This document shows, piece by piece, positions 11,316 through 22,356 of a DNA stretch of 64,000 nt; position 1 is the stretch's first letter, and the number at the start of each line of letters is the position of its first letter. The notes under the pieces are model-generated. The model was not told the DNA's origin, did not search any database, and was given only the letters and a program-made list of their open reading frames with translations. Both the position numbers and the translations under genes were made by a program. This DNA is from Thereva unica (Eukaryota > Arthropoda > Insecta > Diptera > Therevidae), in the NCBI GenBank assembly GCA_949987705.1, contig OX465281.1, positions 143,578,876-143,642,875 of the forward strand, written 5' to 3'.

Positions 11316-14300
11316 TTCTTCTTCTTCTGCGCAACTGTTCTCTCCACCGGTCCCGATTCTGAGCCGATGTCATCCAGTTTGGCATCCCTAAACTCTGAGC
11401 GTCTTGGTCCACGCCATCCTTCCAGCGAAGGTTGGGCCTCCCTCTTACAGCAGAGAACTTTCCGAGCAGGCTCATCTTAACTCATACGAGCTAGATGCCC
11501 TGCCCACCGGAGCCTACCGAGCTTTATTTTCTTCACAACATCTATGTCGCGATAGCGCTCCTAGATCTCGTCATTGTAGAGTCTCCGGAATCGTCCTTCC
11601 TCACATACGGGGCCAACAATCCTCCGAAGTATTTTCCTCTCAAACACGCCCAAGAGGTTTGAGTGCTTTTTGCTAAGCACCCACGTTTCGGATGCATATG
11701 TGAGAACGGGTAAGACCATCGTCTTATATAGTAAAAGTTTAGACGTTATGGTTAGATATTTGGATTTGAAGAGCCTTGACAGACTATAGTAGGCTTTGTT
11801 GGCTTTTAGCAGTCGCGCGCGTATTTCTGGTTCCATGCTATTGTCGGCTGCTACTATTGACCCAAGGTAGGTAAATGATTTTACCACGTCAAACTCGTGT
11901 TCCGCTACCTTGATTGTGGAACCAATGTTAGGTGTTCTTCCAGACGAGGCCACCATGTACTTTGTTTTGCTTTCGTTAATGTGCAGTCCCAGATTTCCTG
12001 CCGCTTGCTCAATCTGAGTGAAAGCTTCTTGTACAGCTGTTGTTGTTCTTCCAATGATGTCAATGTCGTCTGCGTAAGCCAGTAATTGGGTGGACTTGTG
12101 GAGGATTGTACCCCTTGATGTCACGCCCGAATCTCGGATCACTTTCTCCAACGCCAGGTTGAAAAGGAGGCAGGCCAGACCGTCCCCTTGTCGGAGTCCA
12201 TTATAAATGTTGATTGGTCTGGACAGTGTTCCGGATACCTTTACTTGGCTTGACACATTGATCATGGTCAGTTTGTTGGGGATGCCGAATTCTCTCATGG
12301 CTTTGTAGAGTTCTACCCTGGCTATGCTATCATAGGCGGCTTTAAAGTCTATGAAGAGGTGTTGAATTGAGTTTTGAAACTCTAGACATTTTTCCATAGC
12401 CTGCCTCAAGGTGAAAATCTGATCAGTCGTTGATTTGCCTGGGCTGAAGCCACACTGGTAATGGCCTATGATGTTTCTGGCGTTTGGGGCCATCCTGTTT
12501 TGTAGGATAGCGGAGAATATCTTATACACGGTACTCAACAACGTTATACCGCGATAATTAATGCACGCTGTGATATCTCCTTTTTTGTGTACCGGACAGA
12601 GGATGCCTTTTCTCCAGTCTTCTGGCATCACTTCCTGCTCCCATACTTGCACAATTAATTCATGAATCGCTTGGTGTAATGTAGGCCCTCCGTATTTAAC
12701 CAGCTCCGCTGCGATGCCGTCTGCACCCGAGGCCTTGTTGTTTTTGAGCCGGCTGATGGCTCTGCTAACTTCTTCTATGCTTGGTGGCGGCGGCATAGCA
12801 TTGTCATCAGATATTGGTGGAGCCTCCGAATCCTCAGTTAGCTCGCCATTTAGCAATTCATGAAAGTGCTCTTCCCATCGCTCCAAGATGCCTTTAGGAT
12901 CGGTGATCAGATTACCTTCTTTGTCCTTGCAGTATGTGCAACGTGGTGTGAATTGCGTCATACTGCGGACTCTTTGGTAGAACTCCCGCGCCTGGTGCGG
13001 CCGTCGTTCTCTGTACTGTTCTAGCTCACAGACGAGATTTTTTTCCCAGGCTTCCTTTTTCCGTCTGTGAATTCTCTTTTCTTCTTTTCTGAGCTCTTTA
13101 TAGTTCTCTTCGCGTGCCCGTGTTCTCTGAGACTGCTGCATGGCTCGGTACGCAGCATTCTTACGTTCAGTTGCCAGCTTGCATTCATTATCGAACCAGT
13201 CGTTCCGATCTTTACGACTTCTGCCTAAGATGGAATCAGCAGTACTAATGACAGTATTTTTAAGGCGGGTCCAGTTCTCTTCAACGCCCGGCATCTCATC
13301 CCCAGGACTTAGGGCGAGTTCTAATGCATGACCGTAGCTGTTTCTGGCCATTTCATTGCGTAGTGCAGCTGTGTTGATTCGAGCCTGATCAGCGGATACA
13401 AAGCTTTTCAGCGTTGTAATGCGCTCTCGGAGCACCATACCAACAAGAAAGTGATCCGAGTCGAAGTTGGCACCTCGGTACGTTCGTACCGTCATCAGAC
13501 CCGAAAGGTGGCGGCGGTCTATCAACACATGATCTATTTGGTTGCGAGTGGCTCCATCAGGAGATACCCAGGTGGCTTTATGGATATCTTTACGCGCAAA
13601 TCTAGTACTTGCAACGACCAAGTTCTTACTTGCTGCCATCTCTACAACTCGCTGTCCATTGTCATTAGTGTTTTCATGCAAGCTGTGGTTGCCGACATAT
13701 TGCCTGTATATGGGCTCCCGGCCTACTTTAGCGTTCAGATCTCCCAGTATGATTTTTACATCATACCTGGGGCAGGCATTAAGTTCCCGTTCAACTAATT
13801 CGAAGAATTCTTCTTTATCATCATCCGGGGACTCTTCTGTAGGTGCGTGAACGTTTATGAGGCTGATGTTCTTAAATTTACCTCGCACACGAAGGGAGCA
13901 TAGCCTTTCGTTTATTGCTTTAAAGCCGATAATGGTAGGCTTCATTCTTTTGCTAACCATAAAACCTACTCCTAGAACATGGTGTTTTGTATGACAGCTG
14001 TAATATACGTCATACTCAGGTTTTTGCAAAACACCATTCCCTGTCCACCTCATCTCCTGAATGGCGGTAATGTCAGCTTTATACTTTGACAGGGTATCGG
14101 CTAGATGTTTTGAAGCTCGAGTTCTGTACAGAGTTCGAACGTTCCATGAAAAAATTCGTAAATCGTTTTGCCTTTTTCGTTGCCGTGGTCGTCGTCGTTT
14201 ATTCCAGTATCCGAGGCATGCTGCTCGTTCCGTAATAATTGTTTTTTACGGGTGAGGTTATTAGCCTCACGCCAACCTTACTTGGGAGGGACTAGCCCGA

Positions 14301-14448
14301 TCATATTAGCCTATCCTCTCTCATAGAATAGGTACCATTGGCCATCGCTAGGAGGTTATGATCGCACTTCCGTCAGTCCGAAATAGTTACGGCACGTGCA
14401 TGTTATGCTACATGTTATTCCCCCTATTCCGCTGATGACTGACCACCT
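11316..14448 (-). mobile_element. RTE-clade LINE, family 1, copy 3, near full length with TSD
   Basis: CACTAGGAATC occurs on both sides (11305-11315 and 14449-14459), an 11-bp target duplication that may be 13 bp if the shared CT is counted. Between the duplications lies a 3.1-kb minus-strand LINE with a short 5' UTR, an endonuclease-RT frame and an AAG-repeat tail. It is the most complete of four copies. Compared with copy 2 it lacks about 37 bases next to the tail and 20 bases at about 11443. Confidence 0.92.
11350..14250 (-). pseudogene. RTE endonuclease-reverse transcriptase, nearly complete but disabled
   Basis: The frame is open from about 14250, upstream of the first ATG at 14053, and reads FSWNVRTLYRTRASKHLAD, the usual start of an RTE endonuclease. 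Motifs LGDLNAKVG and FDSDHFLVG (endonuclease) and LFIDFKAAYDS, LRQGDGLACLLFN and LLAYADDIDIIG (RT) are intact. At 11558-11560 a TAG stop replaces the tyrosine codon that copy 2 has in EIYERY. A 20-base loss further on shifts the frame of the LRWAGHLARM region. The N-terminal 830 residues would still be made. RTE proteins make and insert cDNA by target-primed reverse transcription. Confidence 0.9.
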
Positions 14449-14459
14449 CACTAGGAATC

Positions 14460-14958
14460 ACTTTAGCCAATTTGAGATAGAAAAATCCCTAACTAAAAAC
14501 TTTTTTTTAGGTTTTGGCCAGCTTTTTGAGATTTGGCCCCACAGTACTGCGGTGCTAAGGCAGAACCCAATATGTCAAAATTATGTAATTGTCGATATTG
14601 GGTTGAACCATTGCCATATTCTAAGCTTATGGACATATTGGGCTCATAAATTTGTATCTACATTATTTTGGAGAAACAGTCTACGATTTCGAATTTGGGG
14701 AACATATTCTTTAATAAACTTTCGACATTTTGCATTTTGGCTAAAATTGGCACTACATTACTTTTCCTTTTCCATTTTAACTGCAAAAATAACAATGAGA
14801 ACATTAATTTTAATACTCCTTGTCACCTAATTTTAAAATAATTTTTTAAAATATTTCAACGTTTGACGTTATAATTTGGCGATTTCTTTCGACGACAATT
14901 TGAAGAGCTGCCATATGAATGATAGGTTAACTATCTGTGGAATACTTCGGTTTCGCAT
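14460..14958. other. No recognisable feature
   Basis: About 500 bp of AT-rich sequence. A plus-strand open frame runs through it, but it begins inside the LINE 5' UTR and has no recognisable motif. I see nothing else here. Confidence 0.6.
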
Positions 14959-14966
14959 GATGAAAG

Positions 14967-16232
14967 CAGTGGCGGCTCCTCTTTGGAAGCAAGGAAGCAC
15001 TGCTTCCCTTGACCAAATAGGCAACTTCATAAAAATTAATTGAAATATATCAAGATGTATCAGAAGAAAAATCTCAATATATTTCCTCCTCTGGAAACAC
15101 TAAGGATACAATGTACAGATTTTTGTATATAAAATGTATAATTCAAATTACTTATTACACTACTGTATACAAAGAGTAAAGCCTTGGCCACGATACGAGC
15201 GGCGAATGGTGAGCGGCAGAGTGGCAAACACTAAAGTGCCTCTCGGCTCTTATCGTGCCCGAGGTCTTATACAACATGGGGAAGCTGTAATATCTCCAGC
15301 TTCTTTGCCACAGAAAATCAACGTGAAAACTTCAACCCACTTGGACCCACACTCACGCAAAGGTTTGCATTGATACAGTACCCTCAGAAGCTGAGATAAA
15401 CGCAGCTTCTTCGGAACCGAACAGTGGGATATAGCAAGTCGAAGATAGAGCAAATTTCCATGTTCTCTTTGTTTTCTTGTTTTCGTTTTCTGGTAATGTT
15501 CTCGTTTCAAGTAAGAACTAAATTTACTCTTGCAAATATGCTTCGAAATTTGTTGGAGACTCTTAAAATATGAATTTTCGTTTATTGTATATTGACTGAA
15601 GAAAAAAGAGATCGAAGATAAGTGGAGTTTCTCTTTATTTATTGGTTTATTCTATTGGGGTGGCAGGAGGCGTTTATTGAAAATAAGCTGATACTTTGTA
15701 GCTTCCATTATACTTTTTATGATTCTCTTTAAAGTTGATTTAAAGGGATAGAGAATATTTTTATGAATTGCATTTCTGAGCTCGGGCTGCCTGAAGTCTT
15801 TTTTTGCAGGAAGATTGTAATGACGATAAGCGAAGCTTACAAAACAAAATAGGGGCGTATGAAGGGTTTTATTATTACTATCTTTTTTAGATTTTGAGCC
15901 AAAATTATGCATTTGCATGAAAATTTAAATGAGCTCAAAGTAGTAGTTGCAGTCTTTCAACAGCTTTTTTAGACGCTTTACAAAAGAATCTGAAAAAAGG
16001 CGCAAAATGCCCTCTAGCGGCGAAATTATTTCGAAAAAATGCAAAACCACGATTTTCGATTCGTATAGCATTCGATATAACTAGAAACTGGTAATAATTT
16101 GTTATGTTTTGCTTATATGATTCCACTATATGTTATTTTTTAGTTTTTTTAGTTAAGGCCTTCGATACTTTAACTTTTATCGTTCGCTTTGCGCATTGCT
16201 TCCCTTATCCTGAACATTACGAGCCGCCACTG
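14967..16232 (+). mobile_element. hAT-type non-autonomous element, copy 2, with 8-bp TSD
   Basis: Perfect 12-bp terminal inverted repeats (CAGTGGCGGCTC and GAGCCGCCACTG) and a perfect 8-bp target duplication GATGAAAG (14959-14966 and 16233-16240). The length of 1266 bp is too short for a transposase and no transposase coding is seen. The first 60 bp repeat GGAAGCA-type motifs that also occur at the far end of copy 1. The host sequence is a repeat that recurs inverted at 18500-18690. Confidence 0.95.
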
Positions 16233-16240
16233 GATGAAAG

Positions 16241-16456
16241 CCGTCCGAGGCTCTATCCGTCTATCGGTCTGTGACCTTCTCTCATCTCTGAAAGTACTGC
16301 CACTACACACTTGGCCCATATCTCAAATTGTAGCTGGTCTGGAAATTCCAATTGGAAGTATATTTAACTACAAACTAGTGGGATGTTGTGCCTAGAGACT
16401 AGCCACTAATTACGCTTTTTCATGGTGTTCTTTCTGTTGAATAACACTTCAGACTG
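16241..16456. repeat. Repeat related, inverted, to 18500-18690 and 18986-19041
   Basis: Blocks here (GAGGCTCTATCCGTCTAT, CATCTCTGAAAGTACTGC, GGTCTGGAAATT and CCACTAATTACGCTTTTTCA) reappear in reverse complement in the spacer of the 18214-18985 foldback and just to its right. Both are parts of one interspersed repeat whose full consensus cannot be drawn from two copies. Confidence 0.6.
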
Positions 16457-17477
16457 GATGACAATATATTAAGTGGAGATTGATCCGCACTCACTTCCAA
16501 CCCGCCGGATCTGGGAATCGAGGCCAATAATTCGAATGTGTCAAATTGAAAAAAAAAAAAAAAAAAAAAAAAGCACATCACACATGTAAACGAATCTAAA
16601 CATTTTTCTTTGGATTGGAGGCAAATCTAATGTGAAGCACTTTGCACAACAGAATTAGGTGTATTATTTTACTTAAGCATACATGTATTATTGTTAAAAA
16701 TTCGGCTTACCGTACCTTTTGTATTAATTTACACTTCAATGTAACTTTTTTTTTATTTTTAAAGAAAAAATCACGCACGCACTTCACTTTTCTTTAAATG
16801 TAGAACATCTACTGAAAACCATAGGCATCTGTTTATCCATAGCATATATGCACGTGCACACACACAAGTGCCCCCACCTCGCAATGAGACCAACACCAAT
16901 AATTACCCGCCAAGAATTTGAAAGAATTGATATATTTTAATTGCACCCCATCTATGACAAAGAATAGTGAACACCATCTATGGCAATATTACATTACTCT
17001 TCGTTTTACCTATGATTATCAATTTCCATAAAATATACAAAATACATTTCATAAATAATAGAAAATCTGTTGTCATAATTCAGTTGTTTACTTCCTTCGA
17101 AACTTTATACCTATAATTAATCTTGAAAAGTTTTTGTTAAAGGCTTATGTAGGTTATAAGTTGAGTGAGACTGCGTAATCTAAAACTTAACAAAGTATTT
17201 AACAAACACTACAATATAATCATCATAGCTTAAAAAAAAGGAAATCAAATGTAAACAATAAAATTCTTTGATTCTTCACCCACATCATGGTATATTTCTT
17301 TATTCAATATACCTAAACAATAGTTTTTGAGCTGCAAATAAAAACTATATGCCATAATTTCGTTATCATCGGTTTTTGTTCTGGTAACAAATTTAGAGAC
17401 GTATTCATGTCAAAAACTTGTTTCATATGAAACAAATCCCCGAAGGAAATTAAAAAAAATTATTATGACGAAAAAAA
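16457..17477. other. AT-rich sequence with a 25-A tract, otherwise featureless
   Basis: A run of about 25 A at 16548-16572 could be the tail of a retroposed sequence, but no LINE or SINE body is recognised before it. The remainder shows no coding or repeat structure that I can support. Confidence 0.5.
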
Positions 17478-17559
17478 GCACCGCGAGCCGGAATCGAACT
17501 CGCAGCCCTACACAGTCCGCAGACGACGGTACTTCGCCTTAGACCTTCGGGCCATGGCT
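17478..17559 (-). repeat. tRNA-like sequence 1 (tRNA-derived repeat)
   Basis: The minus strand has a leucine-like A box (GGTCTAAGGCG), a B box (GAGTTCGATTCCG) and a run of seven T directly downstream, as in a Pol III terminator. The acceptor and T stems do not pair well, so this is a pseudo-tRNA or SINE head rather than a working tRNA gene. Confidence 0.5.
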
Positions 17560-17631
17560 GATACTATCGGTGGTTGACTAATATGTTAATAAATCATTTC
17601 AGAAAGAAGAAAAAGAGAAAAAAAAAACAAT

Positions 17632-17713
17632 CTGCCGACCAGGGCTTGAACCTGCAACGCTACGCGCCGCTGGATCGAGGATCCAACGCGCTACGCACTC
17701 TCCCACCGACCTT
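17632..17713 (-). repeat. tRNA-like sequence 2 (tRNA-derived repeat)
   Basis: The minus strand shows GAGAGTGCGTAGCGCGTTGGA (A-box-like, D-arm region), an anticodon-like arm around CCTCGA, a B box GGTTCAAGCCC in a CAGG/CCTG stem, and a T run downstream. Acceptor pairing is poor. It lies about 70 bp from tRNA-like sequence 1 on the same strand. Confidence 0.5.
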
Positions 17714-18213
17714 CTATCAGTTTTGCAGCAATAAAGTAATCCTCTATGAAATGTTTAGGTTGAACTAATTTTAACAGTTTTTATGCCTAATACATACAAA
17801 TTTAGTTAATAAAAACTTAAAAATATGCTTTTAAACAAAGGGCTGCAAAAATTTTTAGATATGGGGCAAATCGTTTGTAAAATTTTTGTAAAATATTAAA
17901 AATTCTGAGAAAAATCACTTCCTTATATTCATGGACTATAAGGACGGTCTTAAATACATCGTTCGTGCAATTAAATTTATAAATTTTCATTCATTTCAGT
18001 AAGCGTTTATATGCCCTGGTAAAAATTAGATATCTACTTTTCGTTTTAAACCTACCAAATGTTTCGTTTAAATCATACATATTTTTTGTGACAAATCCAC
18101 AGCGAAGTTCGATAAAATTGAATTTTTGTTTTGGTCTACAGCACCACCTACATGACTATAAACAATAATAAAATGAACAGCATATAAAATATGCATATAA
18201 ACAAATAAATAAT
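17714..18213. other. No recognisable feature
   Basis: About 500 bp of AT-rich non-coding sequence between tRNA-like sequence 2 and the foldback repeat. I see nothing to call. Confidence 0.6.
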
Positions 18214-18407
18214 TTATATTATTTCCGCGAAATTTCTTAATGATTTATAAAGCCGCCGAAGAGCCATAAAACCTCAAGAAAATGATTTTTTTGCACTTTT
18301 AATTAAATAAATGTTTATGTTCTCCTGAGAATCATTATTAAATAATATAATTTAGTGAGAAATAGAATTAAAACATGTTACACCGAAGTAAAAAAAAAAA
18401 TTTATTT

Positions 18408-18483
18408 CACCATTTTGCGGTCGGGGATTGAACTTGGTTCGCCTGGGATAGGACTCCAGCGCCTTACCTCTAGGCTACCGATA
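18408..18483 (-). repeat. tRNA-like sequence 3, in left foldback arm
   Basis: The minus strand contains TAGCCTAGAGGTAAGGCG (A box), a CTGG/CCAG anticodon-type stem and AAGTTCAATCCCC (B box). CGGT near the 5' end can pair with ACCG near the 3' end. An extended T run follows. Partner of 18724-18795. Confidence 0.5.
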
Positions 18484-18723
18484 TATGGACTTTATTAGAA
18501 ATCTCTTTTTTGTTGTTAAATATACTTCTGGTTGAAATTTCCAGACCATTTTCTCAGTTTTTGGTCTTTTGACCAAGAGCTACATTTTGAGATATTTCCC
18601 AAGTCTGTAGCTGCAGTACTTTCAGAGATGAAAGTAGGCTTCAGACGGACAGACGGACAGAGCCTCTGTATAAGCTTTTTTTTTTGAAAAAGCTAAAAAG
18701 AGATGTCTAATAAAGTCCATATA

Positions 18724-18795
18724 TAGGTAGCCTAGAGCTAAGGCGCTGGAGTCCTATCCCGTGGAACCAAGTTCAATCCTCGGCCGCGAAATGGT
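18724..18795 (+). repeat. tRNA-like sequence 4, in right foldback arm
   Basis: Inverted partner of 18408-18483. It keeps GGTAGCCTAGAGCTAAGG and AAGTTCAATCC (A and B boxes) with only a few changes, and a T run begins about 20 bases downstream. Confidence 0.5.
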
Positions 18796-19210
18796 GCAAT
18801 ATAATTTTTTTTTCTTCGGTGGAACATGTTTTGATTTTATCACTAAATTATATTATTTAATAATGATACTCAGGAGAACATAAACATTTACTTAATTAAA
18901 AGTGAAAAAATATTATTTTCTTGATTTTTATAGTTCTTCGGCGGCTTTATAAATCATTAAAAAAATTCGCGGAAATAATATAAAGTCTGTTGTGTTATTC
19001 AACAGAAAGAATACCATGAAAAAGCGTAATTAGTGGTTGACCACCTCTGATTGTTATAAATTTTTTTATTTTTGTTCTTCTGGTAGAAACTAAGAAAAAA
19101 ACAATTTTTGAGATTTTTTGGCATTCTATTTTTTTAGTTATAAAATTTCAAAAAACTTGAAAACGCAAAATTTTGATAAAATTTGAAATCTTTAAATTGC
19201 TCTAGTTCGA

Positions 19211-20820
19211 GAGAGCTGCACAAAGTACTGACCAAAATTACTTGAAGTAGTAAGTACTAAGTAATTGGTAAATGTATTTGAAGTACCAAGTACTATGAGT
19301 CATTAATATTTAAAGTACTTGAATTATCAATTACTTCCAAAATGTACTTGAAATATTTACTTCAAGTACATAGAAAAACTTTAAGTAATTGCAAGTAATT
19401 GAAGTTCACTGATATTTTATGTACATATTTGAAATATCTAAGTACTTCAATTACTTGAAGTTTTCCTATGTAGTTGAAGTAAATATTTCAAATATTTTAA
19501 TACAAATATTTCAAGAAAAATACGAATAGTCCAGTGCAATTAGTCGAAAAAAGGACATGAAATTGCATTTCATGATATACGAATTTTTTTTTTTTTTTTG
19601 AATTTGTTTGGGTACATCTGAAAATGTTAAAACCAAGTTTGTGGGGTGGGTCGCAGTGTGTTGGGAAAACCCGCCATCTTGAAAAAGAGGTAGAGGTCAT
19701 TTATACCAAATAACCAGTTTCCATGCAGTGATAGCTGAAAATTATCACTGGCAAGGTATTGGAGAATAAAATTATCTACAAAATCAGCTCTCAACGTGGT
19801 CTGTAAGTTGATTTGGCTCAAAGTTATGGCCGCTCAAAGTTCAACCTTGATCATGTGGTTGGGGTTGAATGCAGTTTTTTGCGATTAACTCGTAAGATAT
19901 TAATTTGCATGGGTTAATGCCGATTACCAAACTTAAAGTGCTCGTAATTACCTTTAGAATAAGCCCTTATTCGTCGTTCTCGCTTGTACAGTTTGCGAGT
20001 AATCCAACGCCAAAGTTCGTACTGCACGTGCCTGAAATAACTGATAACGCCATTTTTTTTTTAATATCTCCTTAACGGGCTCATATGATAATGTAGTAAG
20101 AAGCAGAAATACGGGTATTAAAATATCTTTCAAATGGGCTATTGGCCGAAACTCTATGTCGTTTCATGTCCGCGACATAACGGGTGAAAAGTCAACCGCG
20201 AAGGTTGTGACACTTCTCGAGGAATAACTCGCTTCCAGCCAGTTTCGCGTGTCGGATGAATTAGAATTTTATGTAACGCCCTGAATTATCTATATTTTGG
20301 GTTATTTAACTACTTTGGAAAATTATAACAACGGGAAATAGCAGCTAAGAATCATAATTTTCGAGGTTCTAAAAGTAAAGTTAAGGTAAAACTTTCTGAC
20401 AAGACTCTCTTTGGAATCCGGGAAACATAACGTGTGCAAAGAAGCCTAAATGAGAGTCAAGTGAAAGTTGTTTAAGCAAAGGTGGTGCAAGCGATTCGTA
20501 ACCCGAAAAACGGACAGAGAGAATAAAAGACAGCAATTATTATAAGTACTTGAACTATTTATTAGTACTTCAAGTATTTATTAGTACTTCAAGTTTTTAT
20601 TAGTACTTCAAGTTTCTATTAGTACTTCAAGTTTTTATAAGTACTTGAAGTAACTAAAAATATCAAAACCAGTTACCAAGTACAAGTATTTGAGTAAAGT
20701 ACTTGCAACATCAATTACTTTCGTTGGTTTAGAAAAGTAATTGAAGTAAAATACTTCAAGTTATATAAAGTAATTCAAGTACTTTTTCAAGTACTTTACT
20801 TCAAGTATTGTGCAGCTCTG
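19211..20820. mobile_element. hAT-like non-autonomous element with subterminal AGTACTTGAAGT repeats
   Basis: The termini are AGAGCTGCACAA (left) and its inverse TTGTGCAGCTCTG (right), a hAT-like terminal repeat. The flanking 8-mers TAGTTCGA (19203-19210) and TATTCCGA (20821-20828) agree at six of eight positions, consistent with an old hAT duplication. The first ~300 bp and last ~280 bp are packed with variants of the near-palindrome AGTACTTGAAGTA in both orientations. The middle is non-coding. Confidence 0.7.
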
Positions 20821-20828
20821 TATTCCGA

Positions 20829-21260
20829 TCTAGTCAGAGGATTGACTTCATTTTTATTGAATGCTCCGTCGGTCGGATGCCAACAGTTACACAGGGGGAC
20901 TAACACGCTGCTTTGTGCTCCGTGCCGAAACTGTGCTAAATACTGCTGGAAGCTCGACTACACCCTTCACGTGGGGCGACTGGAAACAGACTCCTGGCAT
21001 GGTCATGTCTCTACCAGGAGTGCTGGCTAATGGTAGTCGGGCGGATAGAAGAACACTCTTTAAAAAAATTACCCCAGTCTAAGGTGAAACAGGATATGCC
21101 GATAGACTCGTGGCCAAGGGGGTGCTTGGTCTCTAATATCCGAACTCTGGATACCTGGCGTCCTCCAGTTTTAATTAGCCTTCCCACAGTACACGGGCTC
21201 GCTGTGGGTGACTTACTTTCCCGAATTACTCGTGGGACCATTTATGGAAACAAAAAATAA
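20829..21260 (+). other. Probable 5' UTR of the LOA-type LINE
   Basis: GC-richer than its surroundings and without a long recognisable frame. It is directly upstream of ORF1 once Helentron B is removed. Assignment is by position only; it starts where the hAT-like element and its flank end. Confidence 0.45.
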
Positions 21261-22310
21261 CTAGTTGGGATGTGGGTTCGACCCTTTCGGTCCACACGAT
21301 CAACTTCCCAGTATGATGGATGTTGAATTTTATGATTGGATATTTTAATAATAAATGAACAATAGGCAATATAGAATATACATATGTATAATACCGAGAA
21401 TTTGTCACAATTGTTTATCAATATTTTCGCTAAAATGTCAAACTAAATTTGCGCACTTACAAGATTAAGCTGACGAAAATGTATATAAAATTGATGTATT
21501 AATGTTTTTCGGCACCTTAATGAAGTCGATATAGTTTTTAGTTCGCGCGGTATCGTGCAGGTACAAAAGTCACTTAAGTCATTTAAACCAAAAAACCGCT
21601 TAACCGAATATTATAAAAATCTTTTCAGATTATATTGTCGCTAATACGCTTCGAACGGCACCTCAAGTAAGTCAATATCTTTCGTGGTTCCGGCGATATC
21701 GTGCAGGTACAAAAATCACTTACGCCGCTAAAACAAAAAAACGGCTCGACCGAATTTTATGAAAATCTTTTCAGATCATATTTTCGTTAATACTCTTCGA
21801 ACGGCACGTCAACTAAGTCGATATCTTTTATAGTTCGCGCGATATCGTGCAGATACAAAAGTCACTTAAGTCATTTAAACCAAAAAACCGCTGGACCGAA
21901 TATTATAAAAATCTTTTCAGATTATATTGTCGCTAATACGCTTCGAACGGCACCTCAAGTAAGTCAATATCTTTCGTGGTTCGGGCGATATCGTGCAGGT
22001 ACAAAAATCACTTACGTCGCTTAAACAAAAAAACGGCTAGACCGAATTTCATGAAAATCTTTTCAGATCATATTTCGGTTAATACGCTTCGAACGACACC
22101 TCAACGAAGTCGATATCAGTATTGGTTCGCGCGATATCGTGCAGGAAAAAAGGACCACATCCGTACGCACATACACACACACACACACACATACTTCCTC
22201 CCAATTTTTTCCTTAAAATGCTCCTGGGACCTTAAAAGATGAAAATACGTTGAAATTTTCGATTTCGATTTTCGGACCGATTACAATAACTTCCTATACT
22301 GGGAAGTTAA
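21261..22310 (-). mobile_element. Helentron-like non-autonomous element, copy B (uninterrupted)
   Basis: The most complete copy, 1050 bp, in minus orientation. It begins (plus strand) CTAGTTGGGATG, the inverse of the CATCCCAACTAG end, then the 3' hairpin, the AACTTCCCAGTAT subterminal repeat, tandem units of about 146 bp, a CA microsatellite at about 22168-22190, and the inverse subterminal repeat at about 22289-22308. It separates the LOA 5' UTR from ORF1. The flanks on both sides read AAAAATAA. Confidence 0.8.
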
Positions 22311-22356
22311 AAATAATGATCTCGATGCAGCTCCGACAGCATCATCCTCGTCAATT

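Larger units (their letters stand above)
18214..18985. repeat. Foldback repeat: two ~295-bp inverted arms, each with a tRNA-like sequence
   Basis: The left arm (about 18214-18510) and right arm (about 18694-18985) match in reverse complement over their whole length, with scattered differences (roughly nine in ten bases by eye). Both arms contain the same tRNA-like block and a T-rich run after it. The 183-bp spacer is a piece of another repeat (see 16241-16456). It could be a foldback transposon or two head-to-head SINE-like copies. No flanking duplication was found. Confidence 0.7.

Noticed and set aside
14396..14830. A 144-residue plus-strand open frame
   Set aside because: It starts in the LINE 5' UTR on the opposite strand, crosses the target duplication and has no recognisable domain.
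17632..17713. A functional tRNA gene with anticodon CTC
   Set aside because: The acceptor stem does not pair and position 33 would be C. It is better explained as a tRNA-derived repeat.
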